From Muribaculaceae bacterium Zag1 (GTDB taxonomy: Bacteria > Bacteroidota > Bacteroidia > Bacteroidales > Muribaculaceae): a DNA stretch of 36,034 nt. Where the stretch lies: contig NWBJ01000124.1 in assembly GCA_002633115.1 (NCBI GenBank), positions 12,946-48,979 of the forward strand, written 5' to 3'. Positions 23,895-30,787 of this stretch are shown piece by piece (within the stretch, counting starts at the first letter, position 1; each line of letters opens with the position of its first letter). The notes below the pieces were generated by a model, which saw only the letters and a list, made by a program, of their open reading frames with translations, was not told the DNA's origin and searched no databases. Position numbers and translations under genes: made by a program.

Positions 23895-24009
23895 AAAATG
23901 AAAAATGAAAAATGAAAAGTGAAAAGTGAAGAATGGATCGTGAATTGTGAATTGTGAATTGTGGATTGTGAATTGTGGATTGTGAAATGTGGATTGTGAA
24001 TTGTGAATG
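23891..24009 (+). repeat. Heptamer array spanning exactly from stop codon to next start codon
   Basis: Seventeen units in unbroken 7-bp register: ATGAAAA at 23891, 23898, 23905 and 23912, GTGAAAA at 23919, then GTGAAGA, ATGGATC, and GTGAATT/GTGGATT from 23940 to 24002, ending GTGAATG whose ATG is the start of the ABC ATPase. The first unit overlaps the TGA stop of the lipoprotein. Two different repeat sequences therefore share one register. Most units carry ATGA or GTGA. Confidence 0.9.
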
Positions 24010-24651
24010 GAGAGGATAGAGATAAGGGATTTGGTGCCTGAGCCGATGGCTCGGCTAAGGGCCGAGGAATTGGACCGGCGCGTGTGGCACAGGGATCTGG
24101 AGCTGCGGCGAGGGCAGTATTATCTGCTCGAGACAGAATCGGGGCGAGGCAAATCTTCGCTCTGCAGTTTCCTCTATGGCTTGCGCGACGATTATCGGGG
24201 ACAGATACTTTTTGACGGCACCGACATCAGGCAATTCTCCCGTGCCCGTTGGGCTGAGATTCGGCGCAACGAGATAGCGTTGCTGCCGCAGGAGATGCGC
24301 CTATTTCCCGAACTGACAGTGATGGAAAATATCCAACTCAAAAATCGCCTCACCCACCATAAGACCTCTGAGCAAATCGGCGCGATGCTCTCCGCCCTCG
24401 AGGTCGAGGACAAAGCCGACACCCTGGTGTCGCAGCTATCGATAGGCCAGCAACAGAGGGTTGCGATTGTGCGCACCCTGTGCCAGCCATTCTCATTCCT
24501 ACTCTTAGACGAACCCGTAAGCCACCTCGATGCTCGCTGCAATGAGTTGGCCTCCCAGCTAATCTTGGCTGAGGCTTCGGCTCAGTCGGCTGGGATTTTT
24601 GTCACCTCGGTGGGCAATCCCTTGGCTATCACTAATCTCTCAAACCTCTGA
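24007..24651 (+). CDS. ABC transporter ATP-binding protein (MacB/LolD-like)
   Basis: 214-residue ATPase for the permease that follows seven bases later. Signature LSIGQQQRVAIVRTL, Q-loop LLPQEMRLFPELTVMENI and Walker B FLLLDEPVSHLD are good. Two features are unusual. The Walker A reads LLETESGRGKSSL, with Thr where the first Gly of GxxxxGKS is expected. The H-loop His is absent: the strand after Walker B reads GIFVTSVGNPLAITN instead of the usual VTH. Activity may thus be altered. The start codon is the last part of a heptamer array. A small lipoprotein or lipid extrusion system is possible by family. Confidence 0.82.
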   Translation: MERIEIRDLVPEPMARLRAEELDRRVWHRDLELRRGQYYLLETESGRGKSSLCSFLYGLRDDYRGQILFDGTDIRQFSRARWAEIRRNEIALLPQEMRLFPELTVMENIQLKNRLTHHKTSEQIGAMLSALEVEDKADTLVSQLSIGQQQRVAIVRTLCQPFSFLLLDEPVSHLDARCNELASQLILAEASAQSAGIFVTSVGNPLAITNLSNL

Positions 24652-24657
24652 TCAGCT

Positions 24658-25842
24658 ATGTGGCGATTGCTTAGGAAAAATATCAGTGGCTGGCAGATGG
24701 CCGGTTATGCGATAGCCTCGATCGTGGGATTGGCGATTGTGATTATCGCCTATCAATTCTACCGCGATGCGCGGGGATTGCTGGGCGAAAGCGAGACTGT
24801 GACGAGCGAATACGCCGTGCTGTCGCGGCCAGTGTCGATGCTTTCGACCTTTGGCATAGGCGCAAAGGCATCTGAGGGCATCGACCAGGAGGATATCGAC
24901 GCCTTGGCCCAGCAGCCATGGGCCAAGAGGGTCGGAGAATTCACTGCTGCTAATTTCAGCGTCACCGGCTCGGTGGAATTTGGAGGCAAGAGCATGTGGA
25001 GCCATCTGTTTCTCGAGGCAGTCCCCGACGAGTTTCTGGATATTGCGCCTCGCGGCTGGGGGTTCAACCCCGCCGATGGCGCACAGGCCGAAATACCTAT
25101 TATAATATCTAAGGATTATCTGGCCCTCTATAATTTCGGTTATGCCTCATCGCGAGGGCTGCCGCAAATCAACGAGGGGATGATTTCTAAGATTCCTTTT
25201 TATCTTTACCTGTCGGGCAATGGCCATTCCAATCGATATCGGGCGCGGATCGTGGGATTCTCAACTCGCCTCAACACCATAGCAGCGCCGTTGGATTTCA
25301 TCCAATGGGCCAACGAGCGCTACGCGCCCGGCCAGGAAGCCCAGCCATCGCGACTAATCGTCGAGGTTGACGACCCAGGCAATCCTGAGATAGAGAGATT
25401 TCTGAGTCGCGCCGGATTGGAGGTGGCTGGTGCCGGACTTGACAAAAGCCGTGCCGCCACGGTGCTAAAATTGGTGTCATCGGCAATCGGCGCGGTCGGC
25501 ATCGCTATCTGCGCCTTAGCCCTGTTTATACTGAGCCTGAGCGTGACCCTGTTGCTGCAGAAAAATCGGCAGAAAAATAGCAACCTGCTATTTCTCGGTT
25601 ACTCGCCCCGGCGCGTGGCCGGATGCTATCTGCAATTGGTGGGGTGGATAAATCTCGGGGTTACGGCCGCGGCAATAGGCGCCCTGCTGATAGCCTCGTA
25701 TCTATGGCGAGGACCATTGGTCCAGATGGGGGCGCAGCCTTCATCGCCATGGGCAGGGATTTTGTTGGGGGCAATTGTGATGGTTATCATCACAGCTATA
25801 GCTTATCTCTCAATCTGGCGCTCCCTCTCCCACCTTAAATGA
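24658..25842 (+). CDS. ABC transporter permease, FtsX/MacB-like
   Basis: 394-residue permease with the FtsX layout: one N-terminal membrane segment (MAGYAIASIVGLAIVIIAYQFY), a periplasmic domain of about 230 residues (36-270), and three C-terminal segments (AIGAVGIAICALALFILSLS, INLGVTAAAIGALLIASYLW and ILLGAIVMVIITAIAYLSIW). The cytosolic loop LLLQKNRQKNSNLLFLGYSP is typical of the ATPase-coupling helix. It follows the ATPase gene by six bases. The cargo is unknown. The stop codon is the start of the next heptamer array. Confidence 0.83.
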   Translation: MWRLLRKNISGWQMAGYAIASIVGLAIVIIAYQFYRDARGLLGESETVTSEYAVLSRPVSMLSTFGIGAKASEGIDQEDIDALAQQPWAKRVGEFTAANFSVTGSVEFGGKSMWSHLFLEAVPDEFLDIAPRGWGFNPADGAQAEIPIIISKDYLALYNFGYASSRGLPQINEGMISKIPFYLYLSGNGHSNRYRARIVGFSTRLNTIAAPLDFIQWANERYAPGQEAQPSRLIVEVDDPGNPEIERFLSRAGLEVAGAGLDKSRAATVLKLVSSAIGAVGIAICALALFILSLSVTLLLQKNRQKNSNLLFLGYSPRRVAGCYLQLVGWINLGVTAAAIGALLIASYLWRGPLVQMGAQPSSPWAGILLGAIVMVIITAIAYLSIWRSLSHLK

Positions 25843-26014
25843 CTCTTGACTCTTGACTCTTGACTTTTGACTCTTGACTTTTGACTCTTGACTCTTGACT
25901 TTTGACTCTTGACTTTTGACTCTTGACTCTTGACTTTTGACTTTTGACTCTTGACTTTTGACTCTTGACTCTTGACTCTTGACTCTTGACTTTTGACTTT
26001 TGACTTTTGACTTA
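25840..26014 (+). repeat. Heptamer array, 25 units of TGACTCT/TGACTTT, starting in a stop codon
   Basis: Units run in perfect 7-bp register from the TGA stop of the permease gene (25840-25842) to 26014, four bases before the ATG of the ZIP gene. Units alternate irregularly between TGACTCT and TGACTTT; the last is TGACTTA. Each junction forms TTGA, a TTG overlapping a TGA. The minus strand is open (KSQESRV repeats), which is an artefact of the array. Confidence 0.92.
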
Positions 26015-26018
26015 ATAA

Positions 26019-26774
26019 ATGAATGCAATAGGTTTAGCAGCAATCGGCGTGGGTGGCTCGACAATCATCGGGTCGGCCTTGGGATTCTTTATCAAGAATG
26101 TGTCGCATCGCACCAACGACACCATCATCGGCCTCTGCGCCGGGGTGATGCTCTCGGCTGCTGTGCTGGGCCTGTTGTTGCCGGCATTTGATATGTGTCC
26201 TGACTGGAGCCAGGTATGGCTGCCGTGCCTCGGCGTGGCTGGCGGTATCGTGGTGCTCAATCTGCTTGATAGCCTCACTCCCCACCTGCATCACATCACC
26301 GGCATTGATGAGGAGGAGCATCGCCACAACCAGCACCTCAACCATGTGCTGCTGTTTGTGATGGCAATCGCTCTGCATAAATTTCCCGAGGGAATAGCTG
26401 CCGGCGTGGGCTTTGGCGGCGAACCCATCGACCAGGCGGCAAGCGTGGCGATAGCAATCTCGCTGCAAAATGTGCCCGAGGGCATGGTCATAATCTCGCC
26501 CTTGCTGTTGGCCGGGGTGAGCCGACTGCGCACATTCGTGATTGCCATAGTGATTGGCGCGCTTGAGGTGGCCGGGGTATTCACGGGCTACTACGTAGCA
26601 GAGTTGTCCGAGGCTGTGTTGCCATTTATCCTGGCACTCGCTGGCGGAGCCATGCTGTATGTGGTGAGCGATGAGATGATACCCGAGAGCCATGCCCACG
26701 GGTATCAGAAACCTGCCACTTATGCCCTGCTTGCTGGATTTGTGCTGATGATTCTGATCGAACGTCTCAGTTAG
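26019..26774 (+). CDS. ZIP-family divalent metal transporter
   Basis: 251-residue inner-membrane metal importer (zinc, iron or manganese) of the ZIP family with eight predicted membrane segments. The metal site motifs are explicit: LHKFPEGIAAGVGFGG (TM4, HxxxE) and ISLQNVPEGMVIISPLL (TM5, NxxxE). A histidine-rich loop (PHLHHITGIDEEEHRHNQHLNH) between TM3 and TM4 is typical of ZIP regulation. It has no own promoter that I can see and follows the heptamer array, so it may be read from the ABC operon. Its stop overlaps that of the convergent antiporter by a few bases. Confidence 0.92.
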   Translation: MNAIGLAAIGVGGSTIIGSALGFFIKNVSHRTNDTIIGLCAGVMLSAAVLGLLLPAFDMCPDWSQVWLPCLGVAGGIVVLNLLDSLTPHLHHITGIDEEEHRHNQHLNHVLLFVMAIALHKFPEGIAAGVGFGGEPIDQAASVAIAISLQNVPEGMVIISPLLLAGVSRLRTFVIAIVIGALEVAGVFTGYYVAELSEAVLPFILALAGGAMLYVVSDEMIPESHAHGYQKPATYALLAGFVLMILIERLS

Positions 26775-28063
26775 ATTTTCCTGGCGATGGCTATGCCGAG
26801 GATGGCGCAGACCAGCAGCACCATCGGGTAATATAGGTTGGCGATGATTGCGATGGGCGACAGGGCCGATAGACTCGATGCCATCAGCAGTTGGGCACCG
26901 TAGGGGATTACGCCTTGCACCACGCATGAGAATGTATCCAAGATGCTTGCGCTCTTCTTGGCCGGGACTCCGAATCGCTGGGCGATGTCGGCAGCGATAG
27001 GGCCGACGGTGATGATGGCGATTGTGTTGTTGGCGGTACACAGGTTGGCGAGGCTCACGAGCGCGGCGATTGAGAATCCGGCTCCAGTGCGGCCGTGGAT
27101 GCGAGCAGTCAAGGCCTGGAGAATCCAAGCGATGCCGCCGTTGACGCGGATTAACTCCAGCATGCCTCCGGCCAGCAAGGTCACGATTATCAAGTCGCCC
27201 ATTCCGGCTATGCCTTGGCCCATCGAACCTACCCATTGGAACACATCCTCCGAGCCAGTGGTCCATCCTACTATGCCAACCGACAGGATGCCCAGCACCA
27301 ACACGGCTGCCACATTGATGCCGCACAGGGCGCAGCCGAGCACCACCAGATAGGGCAGGATTTTGACGTAATTCACTTCGCCAATCTCTATCATAGCTTG
27401 GTCGCCTTCAAATCCACATAGCAGATAGATGCCCAGCACAATTATGGCGGCTGGAAACACTACGCGAGCGTTGGCTCGGAATTTGTCGAGCATCTGGCAG
27501 CCTTGAGAGCGAGTGGCGGCGATGGTGGTGTCGGAGATGAACGACAGGTTGTCGCCAAAGAATGCGCCGCCCACGATGATAGCTACCATGAATGGGCCGC
27601 TGGCGCCGGTAGCGTCGGCGATTCCGGCTGCCACTGGCACCAAGGCTACGATAGTGCCCACCGAGGTGCCGACGGCGAGGGATATGAAGCATGCGGCAAT
27701 GAATAGGCCGGCTGGCACCAGGTTGCTGGGCAACAGCCGCAAGCACAGGTTGACGGTGGCATCGATGCAACCGATGTCGCTCGCGCTTGCCGCGAATGCT
27801 CCGGCCAGCACGAATATCCATATCATTTGCAATATGTTGGGATTGGCGGCTCCGGCCGAAAAGCTCTCGATGCGTTGTGTCAGTTTCATGCCTCGGGTGA
27901 TGAGCACAGCATAAATCGATGAGGCTACAAATGCCACTGAGATGGGCATCTTGTAGAAATCGCCAATTGCTATCGATGTCACCAGATAAAGGCACAGAAA
28001 CACAACCAGTGGGCTCAGGGCCAGCAACCCCTGCCATAGGGGTATTGGTCTACTTTCTGTCAT
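26771..28063 (-). CDS. nhaC: NhaC-family Na+/H+ antiporter
   Basis: 430-residue polytopic transporter from the ATG at 28063, exchanging sodium for protons or a related organic anion. Evidence: LALSPLVVFLCLYLV near the start, the NhaC core SLAVGTSVGTIVALVPVAAG, VGGAFFGDNLSFISDTTIAA, LLAGGMLELIRVNGG, LCTANNTIAIITVGPIA and DTFSCVVQGVIPYGAQLLMA. The frame upstream to 28186 has no family similarity and overlaps the promoter. Expression probably starts from the TAACTTTG box at 28081. The stop overlaps the ZIP stop (26771-26774). Confidence 0.88.
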   Translation of the reverse strand: MTESRPIPLWQGLLALSPLVVFLCLYLVTSIAIGDFYKMPISVAFVASSIYAVLITRGMKLTQRIESFSAGAANPNILQMIWIFVLAGAFAASASDIGCIDATVNLCLRLLPSNLVPAGLFIAACFISLAVGTSVGTIVALVPVAAGIADATGASGPFMVAIIVGGAFFGDNLSFISDTTIAATRSQGCQMLDKFRANARVVFPAAIIVLGIYLLCGFEGDQAMIEIGEVNYVKILPYLVVLGCALCGINVAAVLVLGILSVGIVGWTTGSEDVFQWVGSMGQGIAGMGDLIIVTLLAGGMLELIRVNGGIAWILQALTARIHGRTGAGFSIAALVSLANLCTANNTIAIITVGPIAADIAQRFGVPAKKSASILDTFSCVVQGVIPYGAQLLMASSLSALSPIAIIANLYYPMVLLVCAILGIAIARKI

Positions 28064-28080
28064 TTCTTTGATTTTGAGCG

Positions 28081-28088
28081 CAAAGTTA
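28081..28088 (-). promoter_or_regulatory. Predicted -7 element (TAACTTTG) for nhaC
   Basis: Minus-strand TAACTTTG lies 17 bases upstream of the ATG at 28063. It is divergent from the promoter at 28179-28210. Confidence 0.6.
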
Positions 28089-28178
28089 CAAAAAATATTC
28101 CAATTTATCACCCTCCCCACCCCCCAACCTGATAATTTCCTACCTCTCCCCCACCAATCCCTTAAAATCAGAGAATAA

Positions 28179-28210
28179 TTTGTCAATCAGGAATTTTATT
28201 GCTAACTTTG
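28179..28210 (+). promoter_or_regulatory. Predicted promoter of mini-Rpn copy 1 (TTTG / TAACTTTG)
   Basis: TTTG (28179-28182) and TAACTTTG (28203-28210) are 20 bases apart, an ideal Bacteroidetes promoter. The sequence from TAACTTTG to the start codon recurs almost unchanged before mini-Rpn copy 2. Confidence 0.7.
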
Positions 28211-28237
28211 CCATACAACCCTATAACCTATACGATC

Positions 28238-28513
28238 ATGTGCACAGAGAGATACATAGACCAAAGCTCCACCGATTTCGAATTCCAGAGGATGTTCGAG
28301 AAATATGAGGCCTATCAGCTCAGCCTCAAGCGCCAGCGCGACAGTGCCAACATCGTCAGCACCGCAAGAGAAGAAGGCCGAGAGGAAGGAATCCATATAG
28401 GCATCGACAAAGAGAAGCAGCGCATGGCTCGTGAAATGAAGCAGGCTGGCGAGCCTATCCCCAAAATCATTCTCTACACCCACCTCACCGAGCAAGAAAT
28501 CTCCAAGTTGTAA
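28238..28513 (+). CDS. Mini-Rpn copy 1: internally deleted Rpn/PD-(D/E)XK-family protein
   Basis: 91 residues. The start MCTERYID...TDFEFQRMF matches the opening of Rpn/PDDEXK_2 transposase-like nucleases (YIDPFTDFGFKRLF), and the rest, FEKYEAYQLSLKRQRDSANI through the charged EEGREEG helix to KIILYTHLTEQEISKL, matches their C-terminal end. The nuclease core of roughly 200 residues between is absent, with the join right after RMF. So no catalytic residues remain. Its DQSST replaces DPFT of copy 2. It has its own promoter and downstream hairpin. Rpn family C-terminal pieces have been described as inhibitors of the full nuclease; this is a possible role. Confidence 0.7.
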   Translation: MCTERYIDQSSTDFEFQRMFEKYEAYQLSLKRQRDSANIVSTAREEGREEGIHIGIDKEKQRMAREMKQAGEPIPKIILYTHLTEQEISKL

Positions 28514-28560
28514 GCCATTGACCATAATTGTATAGAAAGAAAAGCAAAGAAAAATTCCCC

Positions 28561-28597
28561 AAAAGTTACGGAAACAAATTTTCTTTCCGTAACTTTT
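28561..28597 (+). terminator. Hairpin after mini-Rpn copy 1
   Basis: AAAAGTTACGGAAA (28561-28574) and TTTCCGTAACTTTT (28584-28597) form a 14-bp stem with a 9-base loop, ending in a T-rich stretch. The same core follows copy 2 at 29644. It also separates copy 1 from the convergent lipoprotein gene. Confidence 0.75.
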
Positions 28598-28633
28598 TAG
28601 GAAAATTTCTTAAGGATTTAAGTTTGAAGTGAT

Positions 28634-29131
28634 TTAATTTAGGTAGCCGCTGCCATGGCAAGTTTGGCATTTGCCGGAGCTGTGGCAGTAGGTGCATTCA
28701 TGGGTGATGCCCATTTCGGACACATGGCCTCGGCCATGACAGTTGTTGCACTTGCCAGAACCATAGCAATAGCGATGGTCGCCCGATCCTAACCACACCG
28801 ATGGCTCGCATTTCTTTCTTGAAGAGGTAGAAGCTGAGCTTCTTGAAGAGCTCGATGAAGAAGAGCTACTGCTTGTCGATGAGTAGTCACTGCTTGACGA
28901 AGAGTAGCTTGTTGCCACGTATGTGGTAGGGGTATTTGCAAGCGTTGACCATGTGTTGACCGAAGCATTGCTGCCATAGATAGGGGTACTGTAGGCTGAA
29001 TAGTAGGGGGCATATCCCGAGCCATAGCCTCCCATACCGGCGAGGAAGCCTTCGCCGAAGCTTCCGCATGAGGTCATTACTGTCATCACTGCCATTGCGA
29101 CCCAGAGTCGAATTTGATTTTTCAGTGCCAT
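28634..29131 (-). CDS. Lipoprotein with poly-Ser linker and DnaJ-like CxxC zinc knuckles
   Basis: 165 residues. Lipobox MTSC (Cys 22) is followed by GSFGEGFLAGMGGYGSGY. Residues 76-104 are almost pure Ser. The C-terminus has two similar knuckles: YCYGSGKCNNCHGRG (Cys 122, 128, 131) and CTYCHSSGKCQTCHGSG (Cys 146, 149, 155, 158), like the CxxCxGxG modules of DnaJ. No J domain is present. A longer paralogue is at 31294-31962 and a LysM version at 32971-33864. It is predicted to be lipid-anchored, with the knuckle domain held away from the membrane by the linker. Function unknown. Confidence 0.78.
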   Translation of the reverse strand: MALKNQIRLWVAMAVMTVMTSCGSFGEGFLAGMGGYGSGYAPYYSAYSTPIYGSNASVNTWSTLANTPTTYVATSYSSSSSDYSSTSSSSSSSSSSRSSASTSSRKKCEPSVWLGSGDHRYCYGSGKCNNCHGRGHVSEMGITHECTYCHSSGKCQTCHGSGYLN

Positions 29132-29180
29132 AATCCTGTACTTTTAGTTTCTTATTTTACTATTAATGGCAACGAGAAAC

Positions 29181-29188
29181 CAAAAGTA
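29181..29188 (-). promoter_or_regulatory. Predicted -7 element (TACTTTTG) for the 28634 lipoprotein gene
   Basis: TACTTTTG on the minus strand, followed by a leader with CCATTAATAGTAAAA-like sequence. The paralogue at 31294-31962 has the same box and ATTAATGG leader (32006-32013), so the promoters were probably duplicated with the genes. Confidence 0.5.
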
Positions 29189-29304
29189 ACCCCTAGGCCT
29201 AAAAACTTTCAACCGATGGCATACAGAAGGGACCCATATAAGAAAATTTTGTGGAAAATTCGGAAATTCTCAATAGGTATATACCCATATTCAAAATTAA
29301 TTGT

Positions 29305-29312
29305 TAACTTTG
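29305..29312 (+). promoter_or_regulatory. Predicted -7 element (TAACTTTG) of mini-Rpn copy 2
   Basis: TAACTTTG followed by GCCATACAACCCTATAACC and on to the ATG, the same as in copy 1. No good -33 TTTG is present, so this promoter may be weaker than that of copy 1. Confidence 0.5.
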
Positions 29313-29339
29313 CCATACAACCCTATAACCTATACGATT

Positions 29340-29600
29340 ATGTGCACAGAGAGATACATAGACCCATTCACCGACTTCGGATTCAAGAGAATGTTCGAGA
29401 AATATGAGGCCTATCAGCTCAGCCTCAAGCGCCAGCGCGACAGCGCCAACATCGTCAGCACTGCGAGAGAGGAGGGTTGGGAGAAAGGCCGAGACCAAGA
29501 AAAGTTACGCATAGCCTGGGAAATGAAGCAGGCTGGCGAACCCACCGCCAAAATCATTCGCTACACAGGCCTCACCGAGCAAGAAATCTCAGAGCTGTAA
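29340..29600 (+). CDS. Mini-Rpn copy 2: internally deleted Rpn/PD-(D/E)XK-family protein
   Basis: 86 residues, nearly the same as copy 1 over its first two thirds (MCTERYIDPFTDFGFKRMF, then the EKYEAYQLSLKRQRDSANI block) and keeping the canonical DPFTDFGF motif. The join to the C-terminal block is at the same residue as in copy 1, so the deletion predates the duplication. The charged helix is shorter (EEGWEKGRDQEKLRIA), and it ends RYTGLTEQEISEL. The start at 29340 matches that of copy 1. Leader, frame and downstream hairpin form one duplicated cassette of about 400 bases. It has no nuclease centre; a regulatory or immunity role is possible. Confidence 0.7.
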   Translation: MCTERYIDPFTDFGFKRMFEKYEAYQLSLKRQRDSANIVSTAREEGWEKGRDQEKLRIAWEMKQAGEPTAKIIRYTGLTEQEISEL

Positions 29601-29643
29601 GCTAATTACCATAATTATAATAGAAAGGCAAGTAAACAATAGC

Positions 29644-29683
29644 CCCAAGTTACGGGAAACAAATTTGTTTCCCGTAACTTGGG
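29644..29683. terminator. 40-bp perfect palindrome after mini-Rpn copy 2
   Basis: CCCAAGTTACGGGAAACAAA is followed at once by its exact reverse complement (29644-29683). The core matches the hairpin at 28561-28597 but is longer, with compensating changes in both arms (GGGAAAC / GTTTCCC). It separates copy 2 from the convergent DUF4595-like gene. Confidence 0.75.
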
Positions 29684-29718
29684 ATTCGATGAGAATTGAG
29701 TATAGTAGAAATGCGTAA

Positions 29719-30750
29719 TTAGCGAGCCTTCTTCATGGGGGAAGCTTTATGGCGAGCTTCGCGCATCATTTTTCTGTATTCACGTGACAACGGTGGAGTC
29801 ATGCTCTCATCATAATCATACGATGACCATTTCTCAGCCACCTCGCTGCGCGAGCTAGTGAAATCCTTGTAAGTATAGCTCGTAGTGTAGGTACTGCTAG
29901 TTCTGACCCCAATAGAATTTACATAAGTATAATCTTCTGTTTCAGATTTGATGGTCCCATCAGCATTGTACGCCAAGGTATATTCACTGGTCTCTGAATA
30001 TGAACCTCCGGAGTCATAAGTTACATTCTTCACTACGCTATATGGAAAATCGGCAGTAGTTTTTCCAAACAGACCAGCCAGCCAGAAAAGATTATACTCA
30101 CAAGAAAGATAATCCGAAATGGCAGTTGTGAATTGTCCTATCTCGTTCGATTCACTATATTGAATGTGAGTAGTGCGAGTACTACTATCCGAATCAAAAT
30201 TCCCTTCTCTCCATGAGTATGTAGTATTAACCTGGGTTAGGTTGCCATTCGACCAGGACATTGAAGTATTTGTATTTTCTGTATATGTAATATCCATTCC
30301 ATAGTCAGAATCATAATAATTCTCCTGATAGAGTTCAATATACCCTGTTAGATGGCCCGAACTATCATAAGAGAAAGTGGCCTTATATAGGCCTGTATCC
30401 CCGTCAGAATATGTGGTTTCCTCCTCAATTGAAGTGATGCCCCCATACTCGTTCATTGTGAATTGTGATTCGTATATTCCGCTTCCGGTATACCAGAAAA
30501 GTCCCGCATCATAGTCAAAGCTAAAATCATAGACTTTAATTGGCAGTCCGTCAGAATTGTAGGTCATGGTTACACTGCCAATCTTGCTTGCTACAACTTG
30601 CTCGCCGTAATTATTGGTGAAGACAGCATTTGCCTTTACCTTAGATGTATCAATTGAGCCGCCATGCTCATCATCGTCACCGCAGGCTGAGAATCCGAGG
30701 CTCATGGTGATGGCCATAAGGAGCATGGCCAAGAATTTGATTTGTTTCAT
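29719..30750 (-). CDS. Surface lipoprotein, DUF4595-like
   Basis: 343 residues. Lipobox FSAC is followed by GDDDEHGG, an acidic run right after the Cys that fits the Bacteroidetes lipoprotein export signal to the cell surface. The body is a beta-rich series of strands with pattern YNSDGLPIKVYDFSFDYD, ATFSYDSSGHLTGYIELYQ and LAYNADGTIKSETEDYTY, as in DUF4595 and YD-repeat-like proteins. The C-terminal 30 residues are basic (REYRKMMREARHKASPMKKA). It lies 37 bases after the small lipoprotein gene at 30788-31168 and probably shares its transcript. Function unknown. Confidence 0.78.
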   Translation of the reverse strand: MKQIKFLAMLLMAITMSLGFSACGDDDEHGGSIDTSKVKANAVFTNNYGEQVVASKIGSVTMTYNSDGLPIKVYDFSFDYDAGLFWYTGSGIYESQFTMNEYGGITSIEEETTYSDGDTGLYKATFSYDSSGHLTGYIELYQENYYDSDYGMDITYTENTNTSMSWSNGNLTQVNTTYSWREGNFDSDSSTRTTHIQYSESNEIGQFTTAISDYLSCEYNLFWLAGLFGKTTADFPYSVVKNVTYDSGGSYSETSEYTLAYNADGTIKSETEDYTYVNSIGVRTSSTYTTSYTYKDFTSSRSEVAEKWSSYDYDESMTPPLSREYRKMMREARHKASPMKKAR

Positions 30751-30787
30751 TGGGTTTGATATTTGTTTGGTTAGTAACTGTAGTCAA

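Noticed and set aside
25810-26064. Minus-strand frame made of KSQESRV repeats
   Set aside because: Produced by the TGACTCT heptamer array read backwards; purely repeat-encoded.
26034-27326. 430-residue minus-strand open frame
   Set aside because: It lies antisense to the ZIP gene and in a wrong frame of nhaC; composition is Arg/His-rich as expected for a shadow frame.
28199-28237. Upstream start (MLTLPYNPITYTI) for both mini-Rpn genes
   Set aside because: These codons overlap the -7 promoter box and transcription start; the MCTERYID start fits the Rpn family.
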